Source of the DNA: Archaeoglobaceae archaeon
GTDB taxonomy: Archaea > Halobacteriota > Archaeoglobi > Archaeoglobales > JdFR-42
Assembly (NCBI GenBank): GCA_015523685.1
Contig: WAJW01000122.1
Coordinates: 1 to 9,268, forward strand
Reading direction: 5' to 3'
DNA: 9,268 nt
Below the pieces are notes generated by a model. That model made no database searches. It was not told the origin of the DNA and saw only the letters and a program-made list of their open reading frames with translations. Position 1 is the stretch's first letter. Each line of letters starts with the position of its first letter. This document shows positions 1 to 5,649 of this stretch, piece after piece. A program made the position numbers and the translations under genes.

Positions 1-439
1 CCCTTGAGATCCCGGAAAAAGGTATGGAAAGGTGATCGAAGAGAGTTCCGGTGGCAAATCTACCAAGGCAGACTATTATCTGGGGTTGAATTGCCTGAAG
101 CTGTCTCTGGAGATAGGGAAAGCATTCATGTATCTCATCTTCCTGAGGGTCCCTGTTTCCCGGAGGTCTGCATTTAAGGATGTTGCAGATGAAAACGTCC
201 TTTCTCTCGAGGCCCAGATAGTCTCTCATGTACGACTCAAGCAACTTCCCTGCCCTACCGACAAAGGGTCTTCCCTGCCTGTCCTCCTCTTTCCCCGGAG
301 CCTCTCCTATGAAAACGATTTTTGAAAGGGGATTACCCTCCCCGGGAACATAATTCTCCTTCGTCTTCCATAAATCGCATTTCCTGCATGAGCGAATTTC
401 CCTCTCGATTTCTTTCAGCAATTCTTCAGGATTTCGCAA
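1..439 (-). CDS. udg: Family 4 (Fe-S) uracil-DNA glycosylase, 3' end cut by window
   Basis: Removes uracil from DNA to start base-excision repair of deaminated cytosine. The first 146 residues are visible, of about 200 usual for the family; the C-terminus lies beyond the left edge. Counting from the TTG at 439, the four Fe-S cluster cysteines typical of family 4 enzymes are C18, C21, C90 and C106. Active-site motif 1, IGEAPG (44-49), is followed by EDRQGRPFVG (52-61), and CRPPGNRDP (90-98) is also present. No ATG or GTG precedes this motif block in frame. The TTG start places the first Cys pair about where family members have it and follows a G-rich stretch (AGGGGATGTGA), so it is the best choice, though a further upstream TTG in the same frame cannot be excluded. 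The gene is divergent from the ubiA-like gene. Family assignment is firm; the exact start is less sure. Confidence 0.9.
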   Translation of the reverse strand, partial: MRNPEELLKEIEREIRSCRKCDLWKTKENYVPGEGNPLSKIVFIGEAPGKEEDRQGRPFVGRAGKLLESYMRDYLGLERKDVFICNILKCRPPGNRDPQEDEIHECFPYLQRQLQAIQPQIIVCLGRFATGTLFDHLSIPFSGISR

Positions 440-460
440 TTCACATCCCCTAAATGATTC

Positions 461-486
461 CGGATATAAAGCAAAATATTTTTCTC
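461..486. promoter_or_regulatory. Shared divergent promoter region between udg and ubiA-like gene
   Basis: The 70-bp gap between the divergent starts (439 minus, 510 plus) is AT-rich. Minus TTTATATC at 463-470 lies about 25 bp before the TTG of udg. Read on plus, the same bases give GATATAAA. A second AT-rich box, AAAATATTTT, at 473-482 lies about 30 bp before the ATG at 510. Neither gene has a convincing Shine-Dalgarno site except a weak G-rich run before udg, so short-leader or leaderless transcripts are likely. This is assigned by position and composition only. Confidence 0.4.
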
Positions 487-509
487 TTTTTTCCTTTTCT
501 GAATCATAA

Positions 510-1388
510 ATGAAATTGTTTGAACGGCTCAAAATGTACATGGAATTTGTGAAAATACAGCATACAGCATTTGCTCTACCATTTGCATACTCGGGAGCCT
601 TCATGTCCGCCAGAGGTGTTCCTGACCTGAGAGCACTCATTCTCATACTTGTTGCATTCACCGGACTGAGGACATTTTCAATGGCAATGAACAATCTGGC
701 CGACAGGAAGTTTGATTCACTCAATCCCAGGACTTCAGATCGCCCCCTGCCTTCAGGAAAGATGAGCCTGAAAGAGGTTTACGGACTTATGGCTATCTCA
801 GTATTATTCTATGAGCTTTCAGCATACATGCTCAACATGACATGCTTCATTCTATCTCCTGTACCAGTTTTAACATCTATAATATATCCATACCTTAAAA
901 GATACACTCCCCTTTCCCATTTTGTTCTTGGTCTCACCCTCGCCTATGCCCCACCTGGCGGGTGGATAGCCATTTCCGATTCATTTCATCCACTCACATC
1001 AGATCTACCTCCATTTCTCATAGGTGCCGGAGTTCTCTTCTGGGTTGCTGGTTTCGATATCATATATGCAATTCAGGACGTTGAGTTCGATCGGAGAATG
1101 AGTCTTCACTCCATACCTGCTGATTTTGGAATTAAAAATTCCCTATCCGTATCTTCTCTCTCACATTTCCTCACAATTTTTTTCTTTGCCCTTGCCCATC
1201 TCGTGTACCCCTTCGGAATGCTCTATGTAGCGGGTCTGATTGTAATATCAGGATTACTCTTCGCGGAACATGCAATCCTCTCTCCAGAAAATGTTGATGA
1301 AAAAAGAATTCGAGTGGCTTTCTTCAACATCAACGCAATGGTGAGCTTTGTTATGCTTGCATCAATTTTCCTCGACGTCATTTTCTGA
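510..1388 (+). CDS. UbiA-family aromatic prenyltransferase, MqnP-like
   Basis: Membrane prenyltransferase of 292 aa that is expected to attach an isoprenoid tail to an aromatic ring. It carries both UbiA aspartate-rich motifs: NNLADRKFD at 61-69 (D65, D69) with the following NPRTSDRPLPSG (72-83), and YAIQDVEFD at 186-194 (D190, D194) followed by HSIP. These Asp residues hold Mg2+ and the prenyl diphosphate. The rest is strongly hydrophobic, with about seven to nine membrane segments. The FDIIYAIQDxEFD-plus-HSIP signature matches the subgroup called 4-hydroxybenzoate polyprenyltransferase-like, which includes MqnP of the futalosine menaquinone pathway. That specific role is inferred, and no other mqn gene is in the window. 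Other UbiA substrates remain possible. The start has no Shine-Dalgarno and is probably leaderless or short-leader. The 3' end overlaps the convergent acyltransferase gene by 27 bp. Confidence 0.88.
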   Translation: MKLFERLKMYMEFVKIQHTAFALPFAYSGAFMSARGVPDLRALILILVAFTGLRTFSMAMNNLADRKFDSLNPRTSDRPLPSGKMSLKEVYGLMAISVLFYELSAYMLNMTCFILSPVPVLTSIIYPYLKRYTPLSHFVLGLTLAYAPPGGWIAISDSFHPLTSDLPPFLIGAGVLFWVAGFDIIYAIQDVEFDRRMSLHSIPADFGIKNSLSVSSLSHFLTIFFFALAHLVYPFGMLYVAGLIVISGLLFAEHAILSPENVDEKRIRVAFFNINAMVSFVMLASIFLDVIF

Positions 1389-1874
1389 TTCGATGGATCT
1401 GATTATTTTTACAGGAACTCCTCCGGCAAGCACTCCATCCGGTATATCCCTGTTGACAAGTGAATGGGCTGATATTATGGAGCCATCCCCTATACTCACA
1501 CCCGGAAGGACAGTTACGTTCGCCCCTATCGTCACATTTTTTCCTATCATCACCCTTCCAGTCCTTATTTCATTCCCAACGAATTCATGAGTGAGTATAA
1601 CGCTTCTGTAGCCCAGCATTGTGTTATCCCCTATCTCGATAAGCTCCGGGAAAAAAATATCGACTGTGGACTCGAGGCCAAAGGCAACATTTTTCCCCAG
1701 CTTTACGCCCAGTCCCTTCAGGAGGTAATTTTTCAATTTGAGAGAGGGCAGGATTCTGCACAGAGATACAACCACATAGTTCCTTGCAACTATCAGAGGG
1801 TTTTTTATTTCGGTCCAGTACCACATTGAGTTTCTGGCCTCAAACTTTTTTGTATCAAGCCTTCTTGCGTTCAT
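1362..1874 (-). CDS. Hexapeptide-repeat (left-handed beta-helix) acyltransferase
   Basis: A 170-aa protein of the LbH acyltransferase family (maltose/nodulation O-acetyltransferase-like), which transfers acetyl or another acyl group from CoA to a sugar or similar acceptor. An N-terminal part (1-55, YWTEIKNPL...YVVV...LPSLKLKN) precedes the beta-helix, with imperfect hexapeptide repeats from about 58 to 155: IGDNTM, IGKNVT, IGANVT, VSIGDG. H96 in ILTHEF is at the position of the usual catalytic histidine, and LPGVSIGDG (123-131) and GGVPVKIIR (151-159) are typical C-terminal elements. The substrate is unknown. The start at 1874 has AAGAGGA 6 nt upstream and overlaps the last 20 bp of the preceding gene, so the two are probably cotranscribed and coupled. 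An in-frame ATG at 1826 is a weaker alternative. The reading frame is open further upstream, to 1955, but that would lie inside the neighbour. Confidence 0.85.
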   Translation of the reverse strand: MNARRLDTKKFEARNSMWYWTEIKNPLIVARNYVVVSLCRILPSLKLKNYLLKGLGVKLGKNVAFGLESTVDIFFPELIEIGDNTMLGYRSVILTHEFVGNEIRTGRVMIGKNVTIGANVTVLPGVSIGDGSIISAHSLVNRDIPDGVLAGGVPVKIIRSIESENDVEEN

Positions 1875-3000
1875 CCTCAATCCTCTTCCACAGGAAGTAA
1901 TTTTCCATGAACTTTCTGGTTGCAGAGAGAATTTCATCAAACATCTCTTCTGCAAGAGGAGCGGTATCTCTTTTCATCTTTAAATTACGTTTGATCTCCT
2001 TCGCCCCATGTATCACCCTTTCAAGAGATGAAGAGATTTCCTCGAAGGGATAAATGGCTGTATCACAGTCCTTCATTTTTTTAACTCTCTTCCAGATTGA
2101 GAGAGCAAAGTACTGAAGCTTTTCCGGTTCCCAGGCCTTCACTCCGATCCTCCACATCGCCGGAAGGGATACGAAAGACCCGGAAACCACAAGCAGATCA
2201 CCACAGACCTCCCTGAATTTGAGAAAAGAGCTCTGAGAGGTGCTTTCATAATCTTCACATGGAGGATCGTTTTTCCCAATCCAGGAAATAAGCCATCTGT
2301 TTCCCACATCACATCCGGGATACTCCAGATGGGGGCCCATCAACAACATGTCTCCTCTACCCGTTTCAGCTCTCACCACAGCAGGATATCCGGAGATAAG
2401 CTCAATAACCCTTCCCTCATCCATGAAAAGCTGTGTGGCTTCAGTCACTTTCTCATAGACTCCAAGAATTTTTACTTCATCGCTCCACTCGAAAATAGGT
2501 CCTCCGAAAACTGGAGCTCTCATGCTCTGACCATCGAGGCGAACAATCACGTCTCCTCTGAATGGATGAATTATGCATCTTTCTCCGTAAGGTGTGTAGG
2601 ATTTCACATTATCATCACTTTTCTCTCCAATATTTCTTATTCTGAGATTGACCATATTAAAATGAGACAGGGGGGAGAGGGACGTTCTGAGGGGGAGATA
2701 TGCACCTGCACATGATCCCACATATCTGCCCCCACGATGAACGAACTTCCTCATAGATTCCAGACCTTTTTTTCCCACAGCCCGGGCAAGGGAAACGGGA
2801 TCTCCTCCAGGAACTATCAGGGTGGATGTCTCCCGGAGATCATTTACGGAAACCTCATCCAGGAAACGGGGGTAAATGCTGTATTTCTCAAAGAGATCCA
2901 CAAACCATAGCCATGAATGGCTGGCCCCCTTTCCAGCATATACAGCGATCACATTTACAGATGGTTCAGGCTTGAATTTATCTTTTACCTCCATCACCAT
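1855..3000 (-). CDS. BPL_N-like class I glutamine amidotransferase-fold protein with extra C-terminal domain
   Basis: A 381-aa protein counted from the ATG at 3000. Residues 15-235 resemble the class I glutamine amidotransferase-like (flavodoxin-like) domain found at the N-terminus of eukaryotic biotin-protein ligase (BPL_N). Visible motifs are VYAGKGASH near 20-28, IVPGGD (62-67), the nucleophile elbow GSCAGAY (95-101, Cys97) and GPHLEYP (222-228, giving His224 and Glu226), so a Cys-His-Glu triad looks intact. Residues about 250-381 form a mostly helical extension rich in Lys and Glu that I do not recognise. There is no biotin-ligase catalytic domain. The function is unknown: hydrolysis of a small amide or peptide is possible. 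An in-frame ATG at 3048 would overlap the divergent gene, and the ATG at 3000 has an AT-rich box about 27 bp upstream; the ATG at 2994 is another option. The gene is followed by an acyltransferase overlapping by 20 bp. Confidence 0.75.
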   Translation of the reverse strand: MVMEVKDKFKPEPSVNVIAVYAGKGASHSWLWFVDLFEKYSIYPRFLDEVSVNDLRETSTLIVPGGDPVSLARAVGKKGLESMRKFVHRGGRYVGSCAGAYLPLRTSLSPLSHFNMVNLRIRNIGEKSDDNVKSYTPYGERCIIHPFRGDVIVRLDGQSMRAPVFGGPIFEWSDEVKILGVYEKVTEATQLFMDEGRVIELISGYPAVVRAETGRGDMLLMGPHLEYPGCDVGNRWLISWIGKNDPPCEDYESTSQSSFLKFREVCGDLLVVSGSFVSLPAMWRIGVKAWEPEKLQYFALSIWKRVKKMKDCDTAIYPFEEISSSLERVIHGAKEIKRNLKMKRDTAPLAEEMFDEILSATRKFMENYFLWKRIEDERKKA

Positions 3001-3038
3001 GCCAAAAAATAAATAATCCCGGGTAAAATATCTGAGTG
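3001..3038. promoter_or_regulatory. Compact divergent promoter, probably leaderless both ways
   Basis: Only 38 bp separate the ATG at 3000 (minus) from the ATG at 3039 (plus). On plus, AAAATAAATAAT (3006-3017) centres about 27 bp before 3039. On minus, GATATTTTAC (3023-3032) centres about 27 bp before 3000. Neither start has a Shine-Dalgarno site. The spacing fits two leaderless promoters whose TATA boxes lie within each other's initiation region. This is an inference from spacing and composition. Confidence 0.4.
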
Positions 3039-3476
3039 ATGATAACATTTGAAGGAAAAATCGAAAAGTGGAGCTGTGTATTCAGGGAATGTGATGCAAA
3101 ATGCTGTAAAAGGGATATACTGCTCACATTGAACGATATTGAGAGAATAGAGAAGGAATTTGAGGATTTCTATTATAAAAATGATGCGGATGGCAACTAT
3201 TATATGAAAACAGAGGGGGGCAGATGCATATTCCTCCAGGATGATCTCACATGCAGAATAAACAGGATAAAACCCTCAATCTGCAGGCTTTTACCATTCA
3301 AAATATCAAAGGTGTCCTATGGAGATGAGATATCCATCGTTCTGACCCCTCTCGTTGAGTGTCCGGGGTATGAACATGGTGTGGAGACTGGAGAAGAGTT
3401 TTTTGAGGAAATTGAAAAATCAGCTCTGAGATTTTTGAGAGAATACCAGCAGACCCATCAGAAACTCAAGAAGTGA
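3039..3476 (+). CDS. YkgJ-type CxxxCC cysteine-cluster protein (putative Zn/Fe binding)
   Basis: A 145-aa protein resembling the YkgJ/CxxCxxCC family (PF03692), thought to bind zinc or an Fe-S centre; no biochemical role is established. From the ATG at 3039 the cysteines are C13, C18, C22, C23 (C-x4-C-x3-CC), C63 in GGRCIFL, C72 in LTCRINRIKPSIC, C82 and C108. The layout CxFLxxxxxCxINxxKPxxCRLLPF is the family signature. The C-terminus (118-145) is charged and helical. A GTG at 3036 directly precedes the ATG and is a possible start, but ATG fits the promoter spacing better. rlmE begins 4 bp after the stop codon, so the two form a likely operon. The reason for this pairing is unknown. Confidence 0.82.
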   Translation: MITFEGKIEKWSCVFRECDAKCCKRDILLTLNDIERIEKEFEDFYYKNDADGNYYMKTEGGRCIFLQDDLTCRINRIKPSICRLLPFKISKVSYGDEISIVLTPLVECPGYEHGVETGEEFFEEIEKSALRFLREYQQTHQKLKK

Positions 3477-3480
3477 GAAA

Positions 3481-4083
3481 ATGGCAAGGAGGATGAAAGA
3501 TCATTACTTCAAACTTGCGAAGAAAGAGGGATACAGATCAAGGGCATCCTATAAACTAAAGCAGATAAATTCCCGTTTCAGAATCATAAAAAGGGGAGAT
3601 ACAGTTGTTGATCTCGGTGCCTCACCGGGAGGATGGAGTCAGGTTTCCCTTGAGCTGTCGGGAGGTAGAGTGGTTGCTGTTGATATAGCTCCAATGAAAC
3701 CAATTGAGGGAGTGGAATTCTTTAAAGGAGATATAACCTCTGCCACCACCGTTAAAAAGCTGAAAGAGCATGTGAAAAACGCCGACGTTGTGCTGTGCGA
3801 TGCTGCACCGAATCTATCAGGAAGATGGAGCTACGACCATGCCCGCTCAATTGAACTGGCAGAGTCAGCACTCAGAATTGCCAGAGTTCTCCTTAAACCC
3901 GGGGGGAATTTTGTTGTTAAGGTTTTTCAGGGAGATATGCTGAATGACTACCTGAACAATGTGAGAGAGAGCTTCAGATACGTAAAACTTCATGCCCCAA
4001 GAGCCTCAAGAAAGGAGAGTGCAGAGATATATGTCATTTCCAAAAAATTCAGGGGTCTAACCCCATGGAAGTCGATATTCTGA
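3481..4083 (+). CDS. rlmE: RlmE/FtsJ-family 23S rRNA 2'-O-methyltransferase
   Basis: A 200-aa SAM-dependent methyltransferase of the RrmJ/FtsJ family, which 2'-O-methylates a uridine in the A-loop of large-subunit rRNA (U2552 in E. coli numbering). The SAM-binding motif DLGASPGGW is at 44-52, and AVDIAPM (66-72) carries the acidic residue that contacts the ribose. The catalytic K-D-K-E tetrad is complete: K25 in SRASYKL, D107 in LCDAAPN, K147 in VVKVFQG and E182 in SAEIYV. The length is normal, and the extra C-terminal TRAM domain of some archaeal homologues is absent. A weak GTGAG lies 3 nt before the ATG. It follows the YkgJ-type gene by 4 bp. Its TGA is immediately adjacent to the stop codon of convergent pdxT. 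Confidence 0.95.
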   Translation: MARRMKDHYFKLAKKEGYRSRASYKLKQINSRFRIIKRGDTVVDLGASPGGWSQVSLELSGGRVVAVDIAPMKPIEGVEFFKGDITSATTVKKLKEHVKNADVVLCDAAPNLSGRWSYDHARSIELAESALRIARVLLKPGGNFVVKVFQGDMLNDYLNNVRESFRYVKLHAPRASRKESAEIYVISKKFRGLTPWKSIF

Positions 4084-4677
4084 TCATCTCTTCGCCATAT
4101 CCAGAAACAACCTGTGAATTCTAATGTCATCCGTGAGTTCAGGGTGGAATGCAAAGGCAAGCAGATTTTTTTGAACCGCTCCCACGATATAGTCATTGAG
4201 TTTTGCCACCACATCAACTCCCTTCCCCACCTTAAGAATTGCGGGAGCCCGGATAAATACCGCATTGTATCTTCCAATTCCCTTTATATCAAGTTCAACC
4301 TCAAAACTCTCCCTCTGCCTCCCAAATGCATTCCTTTTAACCCATGTGTCCATCAGCCCCAGTAGTTTCTGCCCCGTTTTTTCCACCTCATCATCTCCAT
4401 GCTTTGCAAGGGTGATCAGGCCTGCACATGTTCCCATTACGGGAACTCCTGATTCCGCAGATTCTATAATTTCGTCGGCAATGCCCTCACGAAAAATCAG
4501 TTTTGAAATGGTTGTGCTCTCTCCTCCAGGAATTATAACCCCGTCACTCTCAGAGACGATTCCTTTCTGCCTTACGGGTATTACTTCTCCGGAATATCCT
4601 GCCGATTCCATCGCCTTCCTTGTTGCCAGAACATGCTCCTCAACATCACCCTGAACTCCCACAACCGAAATCCTCAT
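4084..4677 (-). CDS. pdxT: PdxT, glutaminase subunit of PLP synthase
   Basis: Class I glutaminase of 197 aa that hydrolyses glutamine and channels ammonia to PdxS to make pyridoxal 5'-phosphate in the DXP-independent route. Visible are VGVQGDVEEH near the N-terminus, IIPGGEST (48-55), the nucleophile in GTCAGL (82-87, Cys84), NAFGRQRESFE (116-126) with FIRAP (141-145), and FAFHPELTDD (175-184) giving His178 and Glu180, so the Cys-His-Glu triad is complete. The ATG follows the pdxS stop directly (TGAATG). AGAGGAG at 4683-4689, inside the end of pdxS, sits 5 nt before it, pointing to coupled translation of the two subunits. Length and motifs are normal. Confidence 0.97.
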   Translation of the reverse strand: MRISVVGVQGDVEEHVLATRKAMESAGYSGEVIPVRQKGIVSESDGVIIPGGESTTISKLIFREGIADEIIESAESGVPVMGTCAGLITLAKHGDDEVEKTGQKLLGLMDTWVKRNAFGRQRESFEVELDIKGIGRYNAVFIRAPAILKVGKGVDVVAKLNDYIVGAVQKNLLAFAFHPELTDDIRIHRLFLDMAKR

Positions 4678-5580
4678 TCAGACTCCTCTTGTCTGCAGTT
4701 TCTCATGCTCCTCAAGCGTTCTTATATCGATGCCCTTCATGGGTTCTCCAAGACCCTTCGAGATTTCGGCCAGAGTCGTGGGATCATCGTAATAGTTGAC
4801 CGCTTCAACAATCGCCCTTGCCATCCTCTCCGGATCTTCAGATTTAAATATGCCGGAGCCAACGAAGACGCCATCTGCACCGAGCTGCATCATCAGGGAT
4901 GCATCGGCGGGTGTTGCTATACCCCCAGCCGCAAAGTTGACCACAGGGAGTCTCTGGAGTTCTGCAGTTTCAAAGACGAGCTCGTAAGGTGCTTCGATCT
5001 TCCTCGCATAGAGCTTTAGCTCCTCCTCAGATTTTCCTTTCAGCTCCCTGATGGCCCCCATGATAATTCTCATATGCCTGACAGCCTCTGCAACATTGCC
5101 TGTTCCTGCCTCTCCTTTAGTTCTTATCATCGCAGCACCCTCATCAATCCTTCTGAGGGCCTCTCCGAGATTTCTCGCTCCGCAAACAAATGGAACCTTG
5201 AACTCCCTCTTGTTTATGTGATACATCTCATCAGCAGGTGTGAGAACCTCAGATTCATCTATCATATCCACACCAAGTGCCTCAAGGATCTGGGCCTCGG
5301 CAAAATGTCCTATTCTCACCTTTGCCATCACGGGGATGGTAACTGAATCCATTATCTCCTGTATTATCCTTGGATCTGCCATCCTTGCAACTCCTCCAGC
5401 AGCCCTTATGTCCGCAGGGACTTTGTGAAGAGCCATAACCGCTACCGCACCAGCATCTTCAGCTATCTGAGCCTGTTCGGCAGTTGTGACATCCATTATC
5501 ACTCCGCCTTTCTGCATCTTGGCGAATCCCCTCTTCAGCAGTTCTGTACCAAACCTGAGTTTCTTAAGGTCAACTATCAT
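4678..5580 (-). CDS. pdxS: PdxS, PLP synthase subunit
   Basis: A 300-aa (beta/alpha)8-barrel synthase that condenses ribose 5-phosphate, glyceraldehyde 3-phosphate and ammonia from PdxT into pyridoxal 5'-phosphate; it normally forms a dodecamer. Counting from the ATG at 5580, catalytic residues are recognisable: D30 in VIMDV, K87 in MAKVRIGH (sugar imine lysine) and K155 in IRTKGEAGTGN (second lysine). The phosphate-binding FAAGGIATP (216-224) and GSGIFKS (241-247) are intact. A longer frame begins with GTG at 5589, but GGTGA at 5586-5590 is well placed as the ribosome site for the ATG at 5580 (5-nt spacer), so ATG is preferred. It is first in a two-gene operon with pdxT and divergent from the ThrC-like/wHTH fusion gene, which may regulate it. 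Confidence 0.97.
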   Translation of the reverse strand: MIVDLKKLRFGTELLKRGFAKMQKGGVIMDVTTAEQAQIAEDAGAVAVMALHKVPADIRAAGGVARMADPRIIQEIMDSVTIPVMAKVRIGHFAEAQILEALGVDMIDESEVLTPADEMYHINKREFKVPFVCGARNLGEALRRIDEGAAMIRTKGEAGTGNVAEAVRHMRIIMGAIRELKGKSEEELKLYARKIEAPYELVFETAELQRLPVVNFAAGGIATPADASLMMQLGADGVFVGSGIFKSEDPERMARAIVEAVNYYDDPTTLAEISKGLGEPMKGIDIRTLEEHEKLQTRGV

Positions 5581-5590
5581 CACGGTCACC

Positions 5591-5626
5591 TATTCAAGTA
5601 AACACTTTAATATTATATATATCATA
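5591..5626. promoter_or_regulatory. Divergent promoter region of pdxS and ThrC-like/wHTH gene
   Basis: The 55-bp gap between the two divergent starts (5580 minus, 5636 plus) holds one run made almost only of A and T, TTAATATTATATATAT at 5607-5622. On minus it centres about 25 bp before the GGTGA ribosome site of pdxS, allowing a short leader. On plus it centres about 20-25 bp before the GTG at 5636, which has no Shine-Dalgarno, consistent with a leaderless transcript. The two genes probably share or compete for this TATA region. Assigned from composition and spacing. Confidence 0.5.
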
Positions 5627-5649
5627 TGCACATGCGTGAAGGGCATATG
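5623..5649. repeat. Inverted repeat CATATGC-N13-GCATATG, candidate operator
   Basis: Two perfect 7-bp arms, CATATGC (5623-5629) and GCATATG (5643-5649), lie with centres 20 bp apart, about two helical turns on one face of the DNA. The repeat begins just downstream of the shared TATA-like run and covers the GTG start of the ThrC-like/wHTH gene. A dimeric winged-helix repressor bound here could block that promoter and possibly pdxS. The core CATATG is itself palindromic and AT-biased, so a chance match is possible. Confidence 0.35.

Noticed and set aside
32..325. 97-aa plus-strand open frame
   Set aside because: It is antisense to the clearly conserved udg coding sequence and has no protein-like motifs.
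2329..2715. 128-aa plus-strand open frame
   Set aside because: It is fully antisense within the GATase-fold gene, whose catalytic motifs make the minus strand the real coding strand.
5486..5635. N-terminal extension of the ThrC-like gene's open frame
   Set aside because: It lies antisense to pdxS and across the promoter, with composition unlike the family. The ThrC-type N-terminus begins right at the GTG at 5636.
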